In this document: one piece after another, positions 41,306-49,261 of the stretch | Numbering within the stretch: the first letter of the stretch is position 1 | How the letters are laid out: every line of letters starts with the position of its first letter | From: RDXT01 sp033765305 | GTDB taxonomy: Bacteria > Bacteroidota > Bacteroidia > J057 | DNA: 64,000 nucleotides | NCBI GenBank assembly: GCA_033765305.1 | Contig: JANRID010000018.1 | Coordinates: 1 to 64,000 of the forward strand | Direction of reading: 5' to 3' | The notes under the pieces: generated by a model | Database searches by the model: none | Seen by the model: only the letters and a program-made list of their open reading frames with translations | Told to the model about the DNA's origin: nothing | Translations under genes and position numbers: made by a program

Positions 41306-42383
41306 AACGGATGGTGAGATAGGTGGCGTGGTAACCCAGGCGGAGTATTTTCTGATCGGAGATGTTGGAGATCGAGATCACCGACATGCGCGGGCGGTGC
41401 AGGTAGCTCAGCACGACCGACCAGCCGCCGCTGTGTCCGGTCGAGACTTCGCCGCGGTGGGTGATGCGCTCCATGCCGTAGGAGAAATCACCGCCGCCGA
41501 AGGGTCCGGCCCAGAGGCGCTCCAGCGACGCCTCGCTCAGCAGCGTCCGGTTGTGCAGGGCTTGCATCAGCTTGATCAGGTCCTCCAGGCAGCTGGTGAT
41601 GGCTGCCGTCGCATAATCGGGATAGGTGTACTCCAGCCGCACGGTCCGGTAGCTGTCTCCGTCGGCTTCATACTGCGCAGGCACATACGCGCCGATCCGG
41701 GTGCTCCACGTCGCGAAATACGTCCGCTCCATGCCGGCCGGCCCGAAAATGCGCGATTCCACCATCTCCTCGAAGGGCTGGCCGTACACGGACTCCAGCA
41801 CCATGGACAGCAGCACAAACCCGGTCTGGCCATAGGCCGTCTTCGCGCCCGGCGCAAAGCGCGGCGGCAGATCCGCCGCAAATTCCAGGTACTTCCGCCG
41901 GCTGATCCGCTCGCGCACCGACGGCTCCATCGCGTCCATCTCCGGATGCCGGTAGCCGTCTGCGATTCCGTCCTGGTGGTTGAGCAGCTGCTCGACCGTA
42001 ATTTCCTGCCAGGCGGCAGGCAGGCTGTCCACCAGCTCTGCCGCCGGCTGGTCGAGGCGGAGCTGCCCCGACTCGATGGCTTGCATGACCGCAATGGCTG
42101 TGATCATTTTCGAGGCGGAGGCCAGGGGAAACAGCGTCTGCGCATGCACCGCAGAATCGCTCATCGGCACGGCCGTGCCGCGTGTCACCTGCGCGATGGC
42201 TTCGCCATCAGCTACGACGGCCATGGCAACGCCTGCATCGAAGGGCAAGTGACGTGTATAGACGGTGGCCATGCTGTCCAGGCGGAGCTGGAGTTCCGCA
42301 GCGGTATCGGGGGCTACGCGCCAGAGCTGGCAGCTGCTCAGCAGCAGCGCGGTCAGCAGCGGAAAGAGGGGTTTCAGGTTCAT
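41286..42383 (-). CDS. Class-C beta-lactamase-like serine hydrolase, lipoprotein
   Basis: 365 residues with lipobox LSSC (MNLKPLFPLLTALLLSSC). The SxxK motif is S89-A-S-K92 in FPLASASKMITA, and the second motif is YGQTGFVLLSMVL where class C enzymes usually have YxN, with Gln instead of Asn. HSGGWS near the C-terminus may replace KTG. The family includes beta-lactamases, DD-peptidases, esterases and amidases; the altered YxN makes a plain beta-lactamase less likely. It is anchored in a membrane facing the periplasm and sits between a T9SS protein gene and the S41 fusion. Confidence 0.82.
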   Translation of the reverse strand: MNLKPLFPLLTALLLSSCQLWRVAPDTAAELQLRLDSMATVYTRHLPFDAGVAMAVVADGEAIAQVTRGTAVPMSDSAVHAQTLFPLASASKMITAIAVMQAIESGQLRLDQPAAELVDSLPAAWQEITVEQLLNHQDGIADGYRHPEMDAMEPSVRERISRRKYLEFAADLPPRFAPGAKTAYGQTGFVLLSMVLESVYGQPFEEMVESRIFGPAGMERTYFATWSTRIGAYVPAQYEADGDSYRTVRLEYTYPDYATAAITSCLEDLIKLMQALHNRTLLSEASLERLWAGPFGGGDFSYGMERITHRGEVSTGHSGGWSVVLSYLHRPRMSVISISNISDQKILRLGYHATYLTIRYAQEQP

Positions 42384-42426
42384 TGGGATGAAGTTGGCGT
42401 AGAGAATCGAAGGATGAACGGCTGCT

Positions 42427-43728
42427 TCAGCGGCGGACCAGGCGGGCTGTGCGGATGCCCTGCGCATCCTGCGCCATGACGTGATAGATCCCGGCGGGCA
42501 GCGGGCCCAGATCGATCGGCTGTCCAGGCTGCAGGCGCTGCGCCAGCATCTGCCGGCCTGCGGCATCGAATACCTGGACCTGCGAGACTCCGGGCAGGTC
42601 CGTGTGCACCCAGCCATCCGCAGGATTGGGATGCAGGCCCAGCAAGCCCTGCGGGCGGCCAACGCCGGAGGTGAATTCCGGATAGTGCCATATCTTGCGC
42701 AGATCCAGCACCCAGTCTGCCTGCACGGCGCTCCAGCGCCAGGTGCTTTCCGTATCCGGCTCGCCGCCAGCCAGGTAGGTGTAGGTGTAGCGCTCCCGGA
42801 TCGTCGTATCCCCCTCCACAAATTCCCGGATCTGCATGTTCAGGCGGGTTTCTGCGTCATAGGCGAATGTATCCTGCTGGGTGAGCCGCCAGGCGGCGTG
42901 GGTGAGGTCCCACTCCAGGCTGCGCACACGGCGCTCCTTCCCATTGGCGTACCAGTCGTACTCGATCCGGCTCACCGGGTCTTTCTCCGACAGGTCGAAG
43001 GGGTTGGGATAGCTGCTGTAGGTGGCCGAAACCGGCAGGCTGCCTGCGTACTCGAAGGACTGCTCGCTTTGCGGAATCCGGAATCCGCCCAGATCGATGG
43101 AATTGCGGATCAGGGACAGCTCGCCTGCAGCGGTGTACACATAGGTCTCCACTGTGCGGATTTCCTGCCCTTCGAACAGGATGCCGGTGATGCTTTCTGA
43201 AATCCGGCCGGCGGGACCTCCGAATATATTCCGGATGCTCAGCGTACGCTGCCAGCCGCCCGGCCCCCAGGCATAGACGAAAATCGAGTCGAGCTGGTCC
43301 TCCGAATTGCCATGCAGAAAGATCTCCGCACGGGTGTCGGGCAGGTAGCGGCCAGAATCCGGCTGATACGATTCGCTGAGCTGCTCCGTCAGGCGGCCTG
43401 TCCCGTCGAAACGCAGCGACGTGCGGTTCATCGGTGCCCAGCCATTCACGTACTGATCCTCCAGCTGGATCTCCTGCGCTGCGCTGGGGCGCTGGTACAC
43501 CGTCCGGAACATCGGCAGCGAGTCCGGCTGGCCCGCCTCAGGGTATCCGAAGAACGTTACGGCAGAGTCCGGCTGGCGGACGCCGGTGCGGGCCGCTTCC
43601 GAAGCATGCCATGCCTGGAGAAACTCCGGCAGACCCGGACTGCGGCGTACCGGTGCAGCACCATGCTGGGCGGCCAGATGCAGGACGGCGGCGCAGCAGG
43701 CAAACAAGAAAAACAGGGCGCGTTTCAT
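42427..43728 (-). CDS. T9SS-secreted protein, C-terminal sorting domain
   Basis: 433 residues with signal peptide (MKRALFFLFACCAAVLHLAAQ). Central region with repeated strand-turn units containing Tyr and Asp (RLTEQLSESYQPDSG, GELSLIRNSIDLGG, VSRIEYDWYANGKERRVRS, TFAYDAETRLNMQIREF), like YD/Rhs-like repeat strands. The end is a Por-type domain: GLLGLHPNPADGWVHTD, GRQMLAQRL and LPAGIYHVMAQ. It should be a secreted or surface protein. No catalytic motif. Followed 43 bases later by the serine hydrolase gene on the same strand. Confidence 0.75.
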   Translation of the reverse strand: MKRALFFLFACCAAVLHLAAQHGAAPVRRSPGLPEFLQAWHASEAARTGVRQPDSAVTFFGYPEAGQPDSLPMFRTVYQRPSAAQEIQLEDQYVNGWAPMNRTSLRFDGTGRLTEQLSESYQPDSGRYLPDTRAEIFLHGNSEDQLDSIFVYAWGPGGWQRTLSIRNIFGGPAGRISESITGILFEGQEIRTVETYVYTAAGELSLIRNSIDLGGFRIPQSEQSFEYAGSLPVSATYSSYPNPFDLSEKDPVSRIEYDWYANGKERRVRSLEWDLTHAAWRLTQQDTFAYDAETRLNMQIREFVEGDTTIRERYTYTYLAGGEPDTESTWRWSAVQADWVLDLRKIWHYPEFTSGVGRPQGLLGLHPNPADGWVHTDLPGVSQVQVFDAAGRQMLAQRLQPGQPIDLGPLPAGIYHVMAQDAQGIRTARLVRR

Positions 43729-43962
43729 GTGTAAACAAGTGAGTTACAGGGGTACTTTGTACAGGCAAATATTCGCAGCAGGCCGCCTGCCGGCCAATCT
43801 TCCGCCGCCGGATGCCCGGTTCCGCCGGATGAATGCCGCTTCCCGCGCGACCAGTCCGGATGCCTGGCAGCCGCTAGGCGGCGGCAGGCCTCAGGGAGGG
43901 CAAACAAAAACGCTGCACAGGACCGGCCTGCGCAGCGCACGTGACAGCGGATTGTCTGGCAG

Positions 43963-44433
43963 TCAAATACCTACATGAATCTGCGTAATCGCATTTTCGA
44001 GCGGGGGCAGCTCATTCCGGAATTCCTGGTGGACCGTATTCCGGTACCGGTAGATAATCCCCCAGGAGGTCTGCAGATCGTGGGTGCGGATGTCGAGCGA
44101 ACGGGTGAGCCGCAGGACCCGGATCGGTTCGCCGGCAGCGGGAAAGTCCCGCAGCGGACGTGCGCTCAGGACCGTATCCCAGACCGACTGCTGCGTGCCG
44201 TTGCGGAGGCTGGTGACGACTGCCAGCCGCACCTCCGCCGTCACGCTGTCCAGCAGCGGCTGGGCATATACGGCATCCGCATAGACATGGAATTCAATCG
44301 GTTTGTTGATTACCCAGACAGGCTCCTGGAACACAGGCTCGGGAATCTCAGACTTGCAGGCGCCAAGGGCGGCCAGGAGCAGGACGGCGCTGCCCCGGAG
44401 GGCACGGCGGAGGAACAGATGCAGGGTGTTCAT
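43963..44433 (-). CDS. Small lipoprotein, unknown function
   Basis: 156 residues; ATG at 44433. N-terminal signal with lipobox (ALRGSAVLLLAALGAC) followed by a beta-rich, mostly polar domain (PVWVINKPIEFHVYADAVYA, TAEVRLAVVTSLRNG, RVLRLTRSLDIRTHD). A longer start at 44607 would put an Arg-rich segment in front, which is unlikely. No domain is recognised. A 529-base interval without clear terminator separates it from the T9SS gene to the left. Confidence 0.55.
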   Translation of the reverse strand: MNTLHLFLRRALRGSAVLLLAALGACKSEIPEPVFQEPVWVINKPIEFHVYADAVYAQPLLDSVTAEVRLAVVTSLRNGTQQSVWDTVLSARPLRDFPAAGEPIRVLRLTRSLDIRTHDLQTSWGIIYRYRNTVHQEFRNELPPLENAITQIHVGI

Positions 44434-44536
44434 GTGTTGAGCGGTGAAAGGTGAATGGAAACTGCGCCCGGCGGCAGGATGCCGCGAGGCAACATCCGAA
44501 ATTGGCTTCCGCCGTATCCTGTCTCCAAGTTTATCT

Positions 44537-44590
44537 CGATGAATGCCCCTGAAGGGCGACGAATGACGCCTGCGGGGCGATGAATGCGCC
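44537..44590. repeat. Three 20-21 base direct repeat units starting CGAYGAATG
   Basis: CGATGAATG (44537), CGACGAATG (44557) and CGATGAATG (44578) start three units at periods 20 and 21. Each has a GCC...GGC-type hairpin core (for example GCCCCTGAAGGGC). They lie in the intergenic region upstream of the SdpR/SdpI pair. Function unknown. Confidence 0.5.
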
Positions 44591-44630
44591 GGCGCGCCGC
44601 CTGGCAACCTTTCCCGCAGGGGTTCGTAAT

Positions 44631-44661
44631 AATTAGAAGTTTTTCTAAATATCTAATTTTG
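44631..44661. promoter_or_regulatory. Nested palindrome (candidate ArsR/SdpR operator) and -7 element overlapping the start
   Basis: TTAGAA-GTTT-TTCTAA at 44633-44648 is a perfect interrupted palindrome, and AATTAG (44631-44636) pairs with CTAATT (44653-44658). TAATTTTG at 44654-44661 is a full TAnnTTTG match and includes the TTG start codon of the regulator. The overlap suggests autorepression by the encoded ArsR protein and possibly a leaderless transcript. Confidence 0.5.
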
Positions 44662-44937
44662 AACACCGTCTTCAAGGCCCTCAACGACCCCACCCGCCGC
44701 GCCATCCTGGAGATGCTCCGGGAGCGGGATCTGGCTGCGGGGGAAATTGCGGCCGCCTTCGACATGGCCAAGCCCAGCATTTCCCACCATCTGGACCTCC
44801 TGCGGCAGGCCGGGCTGGTAGAGACCCGCAAAGCAGGGCAGTTTGTGATGTACAGCCTGTCCACGTCGGTGCTTGAAGACCTGATTCACTGGATGCTGTC
44901 CCTTTCCCGTACCACCTCAACAGATTCCGAGTCATGA
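44659..44937 (+). CDS. ArsR-family transcriptional regulator (SdpR-like)
   Basis: 92 residues from a TTG start, giving LNTVFKALNDPTRRAILEML at the N-terminus, which is the usual beginning of SdpR-type ArsR proteins; in-frame sequence further upstream is unlike the family. The winged helix is ALNDPTRRAILEMLRE, AGEIAAAFDMAKPSISHHLDLL and AGLVETRKAGQFVMYSL. No Cys metal ligands are seen. The gene overlaps the next by four bases (ATGA). In Bacillus the SdpR/SdpI pair represses its own operon until the membrane protein sequesters the regulator, and the same logic may hold here. Confidence 0.85.
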   Translation: MNTVFKALNDPTRRAILEMLRERDLAAGEIAAAFDMAKPSISHHLDLLRQAGLVETRKAGQFVMYSLSTSVLEDLIHWMLSLSRTTSTDSES

Positions 44938-45593
44938 CTGCTGCCTGGAACTGGATTACAGAACGCGCCGTGCTGCTGGCCCTGCTGGCCGCGCCCTTTA
45001 TCATTTCTGCCCTGGTTTGGAGCCGGATGCCGGAGCAGATGCCGGTGCATTGGAATGCGGCCGGCGAAGTGGACCGCTACGGCGCCAAATGGGAGGCCCT
45101 GCTGCTGCTGCCGGCGGTATCGGTCGCGGTGAGTCTGCTGTTCTGGGCCATTCCGGTGCTCGAACCCCGCAAGGAAAACCTGCCGAACGTGCTGCGCATG
45201 CTCAAGCCGCTGCATCTGGTCTTCGCGCTGTTCATGCTGGGCATGTACCTCATCGGGCTGCGGGCCGCACAGCAGCCCGGGCTCAACATCCTGCACTGGA
45301 TGATGCCCATGATGCTGGCCATGTTTGCCCTGATCGGAAATTACTTCGGCAAGATCCGGCCCAACTACTTCGTGGGCATCCGCACCCCCTGGACGCTGCA
45401 CAGCGAGGCCGTCTGGAACCGCACCCACCGCCTCGCAGGCAGGATCTGGGTTGCAGCCTCCCTGGCGATGCTGCCCCTGGTCTTCGTGCTCCGGCCCGAA
45501 GTATTCCTCTGGGTCTTCCTTCCAGGCCTGCTGGCCATGGTGCTGATCCCGGTGGGGTATTCGTTCTGGCTGCACCGCAGGCTGGCGGGATGA
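44934..45593 (+). CDS. sdpI: SdpI/YhfL-like membrane protein (DUF1648)
   Basis: 219 residues with six hydrophobic segments. The N-terminal DUF1648 motif is WSRMPEQMPVHWNAAGEVDRY, and the C-terminal SdpI part carries GNYFGKIRPNYFVGIRTPWTL with the conserved Gly, Asn and Trp. In Bacillus subtilis SdpI gives immunity to the SdpC toxin and signals to SdpR. No toxin gene is nearby. Four-base overlap with the ArsR gene supports co-regulation. A strong terminator follows. Confidence 0.85.
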   Translation: MTAAWNWITERAVLLALLAAPFIISALVWSRMPEQMPVHWNAAGEVDRYGAKWEALLLLPAVSVAVSLLFWAIPVLEPRKENLPNVLRMLKPLHLVFALFMLGMYLIGLRAAQQPGLNILHWMMPMMLAMFALIGNYFGKIRPNYFVGIRTPWTLHSEAVWNRTHRLAGRIWVAASLAMLPLVFVLRPEVFLWVFLPGLLAMVLIPVGYSFWLHRRLAG

Positions 45594-45627
45594 GCAGGCG
45601 GGTGTTTCCATGCTGATACAGACGCAG

Positions 45628-45652
45628 GCTCCGGATATCCGGAGCTTTTTTT
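45628..45652 (+). terminator. Rho-independent terminator after sdpI
   Basis: The 18-base perfect palindrome GCTCCGGAT/ATCCGGAGC (45628-45645) is followed by TTTTTTT (45646-45652), 34 bases after the sdpI stop. Confidence 0.85.
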
Positions 45653-45786
45653 GCACCCTTCAATTCCATGACAACCAAGATTACGCTATTTAAAACACCC
45701 GAATCATTCATTACAAAATAAAATGTCATTCTAAAAACTATTTAATATCTGCATACGTACTGAGCATCATATCCCATCCAGCCGCC

Positions 45787-47442
45787 ATGAGTATATACAA
45801 GCACTCCCAAAACGACTTCAGCAGCACATTCTGCGATCCTCAAGAATGGCAAAAGTTGCAGTTCAAGCAACCCGGAGACAGCCCCGTACAGTCCGAACCC
45901 GGCTCGACAGACAAGACTGGTGCACAAGCTTACCGAATCAAAATCCGGATTTACGACAGCTGTATCGTCCCCGATTTCGGTGAAGATATCCCAAATCTTC
46001 CTAGCCAAGGCGAGGCTGAGGCCAGATATGAGGAAATGAATTGGGACATAGAGGACGATTCCGACACAGATGCCGACCTGAAAGGCCAAATCAGCCAACT
46101 AGAATGGGCGATTCTCCACCCCAGGCACCACCGCGAGGAAGGGCTGTATCGGGTTTTCCCGGATTGGGATGAATCGAACCTCGAAGTTCAGGAACTGGAC
46201 CGCACTACCCTTCAAGCCTGGATTCAGACCGGCGGCCCCATTCTGCTGATGATCCACGGCACCCTGGGATCGGTTCAGGTGGCATTTGACGACCTGTTCT
46301 TCGGAAACGGAAACAACAGAAATGCGATCAGGGGGCTCATCAGCACCCGGTACCAAGGCCGCATCCTGTGCTTCGAGCACTGCACCCTCACGCAATCGGT
46401 CGAGGGAAATGTGAACCTGTTTTACAAGGAGCTGCACAGTATATTGCCGGAAGGCGGGATTTCCAGACTGCAGATCGACGTCCTTACCCGCAGCAGGGGC
46501 GCACTCGTAGCCCGGGAAATGATGTACCGGGAAGCCTGCAAACACTCGGATAATCCCGCGCATCACACGTATGCAGGGTATGCGGGACAGATTCGGCAGA
46601 TCGACAGCGAAATCCAGGCGCTGAACGAACAAAAAGCTGGGCTTCAAGGCCCAAACAGACGGAAAGTCCGGGAGCAACTCGAAGAGATTAACCAAAAGCT
46701 CGAACAGCTCGAAACCAAACGCGATGCCATTCCGGTGTATGGCGAGCGCGTACGCCTGAACATCGGGACCGTCGTCATGATCGCACCGCCCAACCGGGGC
46801 ACGATGGTTTCCAATAGTGCCTACGGCAAACTGAGCGTGCTGCGCTCGGCGATTTTCTCCCTGCTGTTTGTCTTCTCCATCCTCCGCATTGGGCAGAAAG
46901 AATACTTCAAGTCGGTTGCGCGGATGATGATCCTGCTGATCCGGCTTTCGCTTCGCAACCGCCGCGGCTCGGAAGAGGTGCTGAGAGCCATCGTGCCCGG
47001 CATGATAGACATGACGATCGGTTCGGACTGTGTTACGAGGCTGCATACATCCGAAAAAGAGCTTGCGGGATCTGATTCCAGCTTCTACAGCCAGATCCGG
47101 CTCATGGCAATTGCAGGCAACTACAACCCCAGTGGTGAATATTTGATTCCGGTTATTCACAATCTGGTGCGGGACAATCTCTTCCGCAATGCAGCCAATG
47201 ACCTGGTCGTCCCTACAACGGAAGAAGACATCCTGCACCTGGGCTTCCGGCAAGGCAACGAACACCGGATCTGCATGCATTACATCGAAAAAGGCCCCCC
47301 GCATACCCAGTATTTCGATTCCAGATTTATTGCGGATGAATTACAGGGTATCCATCATGATACTCCTCTTTGGCAGATGCTGGACAGGCCTGACACGACC
47401 CTCGCCTCGCTGAACGGCGGAACTCAGCCCCCCATCACCTGA
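45787..47442 (+). CDS. Alpha/beta-hydrolase (DUF7379-like lipase-type), coiled-coil insertion
   Basis: 551 residues. A hydrophilic N-terminal 145 residues contains an acidic segment (WDIEDDSDTDADLKG). The hydrolase core has the oxyanion segment ILLMIHGTLGS (157-159), a nucleophile-like elbow LTRSRGALVAREMM with S236, APPNRGTMVS (333-342), an acidic residue in NDLVVPTTEE (472) and a His in PHTQYF (506). Residues 265-315 form a charged coiled coil, and 352-368 is a hydrophobic segment (possible membrane contact). This matches alpha/beta lipase-like proteins that accompany patatin genes. It ends 5 bases before a patatin-like gene. Composition around this region is clearly lower in GC than neighbours. 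Confidence 0.7.
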   Translation: MSIYKHSQNDFSSTFCDPQEWQKLQFKQPGDSPVQSEPGSTDKTGAQAYRIKIRIYDSCIVPDFGEDIPNLPSQGEAEARYEEMNWDIEDDSDTDADLKGQISQLEWAILHPRHHREEGLYRVFPDWDESNLEVQELDRTTLQAWIQTGGPILLMIHGTLGSVQVAFDDLFFGNGNNRNAIRGLISTRYQGRILCFEHCTLTQSVEGNVNLFYKELHSILPEGGISRLQIDVLTRSRGALVAREMMYREACKHSDNPAHHTYAGYAGQIRQIDSEIQALNEQKAGLQGPNRRKVREQLEEINQKLEQLETKRDAIPVYGERVRLNIGTVVMIAPPNRGTMVSNSAYGKLSVLRSAIFSLLFVFSILRIGQKEYFKSVARMMILLIRLSLRNRRGSEEVLRAIVPGMIDMTIGSDCVTRLHTSEKELAGSDSSFYSQIRLMAIAGNYNPSGEYLIPVIHNLVRDNLFRNAANDLVVPTTEEDILHLGFRQGNEHRICMHYIEKGPPHTQYFDSRFIADELQGIHHDTPLWQMLDRPDTTLASLNGGTQPPIT

Positions 47443-47447
47443 TCCCC

Positions 47448-48734
47448 ATGCCTTACCGCATCCTCTCGCTCGACGGCGGCGGGACCTGGGCCCTGCTCCA
47501 GGCCCTGGTCCTGCAAGACCTCTATCAGAACCGCAAACGGGCGGATGGCAAGCCCTATTCGGGCCACGACATCCTCAAGGACTTCAATCTGGTGATCGCC
47601 AACTCCGGCGGCAGCATGGTCCTTGCCGGCCTGATCGAGAACATGAGCCCGGCAGAGATCATCTCGCTGTTCACCGACAAGCAGCAGGTGGGGAAAATTT
47701 TTAGCCGGCTTTCCTGGCCAGAACGGCTGTTCCCTGCCAACTTGCTGTTTATGTTCAAAAAACTGCAGGGATTTGGCCCGAAATATTCTGCACTGCGGAA
47801 GCTGGAAGGGCTGCGAGCTGTACTGCCTAAATATGGAAATGCGTCACTGGCAGATCTGCCCAGCTACATTGGAAAAGAGGAGCTGAAGCTGCTCATATGC
47901 AGCTTCAATGCCAGCAGCAAGCGCGCAAAGTTTTTCCGGTCGGATGCCAACAGCCCCAACCGGGCCGCCAACGTCGTCGCAAAACGGTATCCAGACCTAA
48001 TCCCTGCAGACCCGGCGGAACAGGCAACGCTGGCATTCGCTGTTCATGCATCCTCGAATGCCCCGTTGAACTATTTCGATCTCCCGGCGGTGCTGCGCTC
48101 CACCTACCCGGACACTGCTCAGTACTACTGGGATGGCGCATTAGGCGGGTTCAATAATCCGGTTGCAGCCGGGATTATCGAAGCCGTTTCCTATCCGGAT
48201 GTCCAGATGGGCGATCTGCAGATCCTCTCGCTCGGCACCGGAACTGCCATGATGACCCGTGAGGAAAACAAACGCCAGCACCAGCAGTACGTTCAGCTGG
48301 GAAAACTGACCATCAAAGGTTTTCGTGGCATGGGGTATTTAGCGAACAGCTTGCTGGATCTGGTCAAAACCATCCTCTACGAGCCGCCAGACTGGTCCAA
48401 CTACATTGCCTTTGTGATGCGGTACGGCACTCCGGCCGGGCACAACGTACAATCGCCCGATTTCATCCGGCTTTCTCCGCTGATCTATGCGGCAGAGCAC
48501 CAGCATCCCCGCATCCGGGAAACGGTCGAACGGCTCCGCAAGCTCGATATGGATGTCACCACTGAAGCAGGCATCGACCAGCTCCGAGCATGTTTTGAAC
48601 ACTGGAAGGCAGGCGAATTGCCCAATCAGCCTATCCAGGCCCATCTGTCGGGAAGCGGACCGGTATGCGCCATCGGCCAGGCAACCTATGCGGAAGGAAT
48701 CGGAGCCTGGCGGCGCCTCACCGGCATATCCTGA
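47448..48734 (+). CDS. Patatin-like phospholipase
   Basis: 428 residues. Patatin signatures: ILSLDGGGTWALLQA at 5-19 (oxyanion DGGG), a nucleophile elbow ANSGGSMVLAG with S53 in place of the usual GTSxGG, and an acidic dyad residue D229 in WDGALGGFNNP. The family hydrolyses membrane lipids at the sn-1/sn-2 ester. The changed surroundings of the nucleophile (N-S-G-G) and the missing Arg after DGGG are notable but do not rule out activity. It is translationally close (5 bases) to the hydrolase gene, so both are probably one functional unit. The next gene is convergent. Confidence 0.85.
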   Translation: MPYRILSLDGGGTWALLQALVLQDLYQNRKRADGKPYSGHDILKDFNLVIANSGGSMVLAGLIENMSPAEIISLFTDKQQVGKIFSRLSWPERLFPANLLFMFKKLQGFGPKYSALRKLEGLRAVLPKYGNASLADLPSYIGKEELKLLICSFNASSKRAKFFRSDANSPNRAANVVAKRYPDLIPADPAEQATLAFAVHASSNAPLNYFDLPAVLRSTYPDTAQYYWDGALGGFNNPVAAGIIEAVSYPDVQMGDLQILSLGTGTAMMTREENKRQHQQYVQLGKLTIKGFRGMGYLANSLLDLVKTILYEPPDWSNYIAFVMRYGTPAGHNVQSPDFIRLSPLIYAAEHQHPRIRETVERLRKLDMDVTTEAGIDQLRACFEHWKAGELPNQPIQAHLSGSGPVCAIGQATYAEGIGAWRRLTGIS

Positions 48735-48737
48735 CCC

Positions 48738-49253
48738 TCACCTGAACACCACCCGCAGCGGCTGCGAAGCGATCCGCCCGGTCCAGATGCCGAACTCATC
48801 CGCCAGCAGATCGGGCTTGTTTTCGTAGATGGCTGTCAGCTCCGCAGGGATCTGCTCTCCATAGAGGTCCGGGAAGCCCTCCCAGAAACCGGTGCGCATA
48901 TCCACCTCCAGAATCAGCGTCTCGCCGGGGGGCAGGGTCCAGAAATCCGGGAAGTCGCCGTCCCAAGCCTGGGGCGGCAGCCGCCGGATGAGGTAGGTTT
49001 TGCCGCCGGCTTCCCAGGTGAGCGTCAGGTTGAAATAGCCCCAGGTATTCCAGTCCTTCCAGATGTTGACCGGCTTCGCGCCCCGGTTGACGAGCAGCAC
49101 ATGCAGGCGCGGGTAGCGGTCCATCGAGATTTCCCGGAGCCCTTCGGGCGTCGTCACCGGTACTGCCAGGCGAAGCTCCAGCCCGCCGGGCTGTGCCTGC
49201 ATCCCTGCCGCCAGCCCTGCCGCCAGCCACCAGAAGTATATCTGCCGCATCAT
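48738..49253 (-). CDS. Exported protein of unknown function
   Basis: 171 residues with signal peptide (IYFWWLAAGLAAGMQAQ). A single beta-rich domain follows (LELRLAVPVTT, YPRLHVLLVNRGAKPVNIWKDW, YFNLTLTWEAGGKTYLIRR, SQPLRVVF), an immunoglobulin-like pattern with an insertion. No family is recognised. It begins 8 bases after the TPR gene stop, in one operon with the DUF58 and TPR genes. Confidence 0.65.
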   Translation of the reverse strand: MMRQIYFWWLAAGLAAGMQAQPGGLELRLAVPVTTPEGLREISMDRYPRLHVLLVNRGAKPVNIWKDWNTWGYFNLTLTWEAGGKTYLIRRLPPQAWDGDFPDFWTLPPGETLILEVDMRTGFWEGFPDLYGEQIPAELTAIYENKPDLLADEFGIWTGRIASQPLRVVFR

Positions 49254-49261
49254 GGTCCCGT

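Noticed and set aside
45787..48734. CBASS or other cyclic nucleotide defence locus
   Set aside because: Patatin effectors occur in CBASS, but no nucleotidyltransferase, ubiquitin-like or Cap gene is next to it, so the name cannot be applied.
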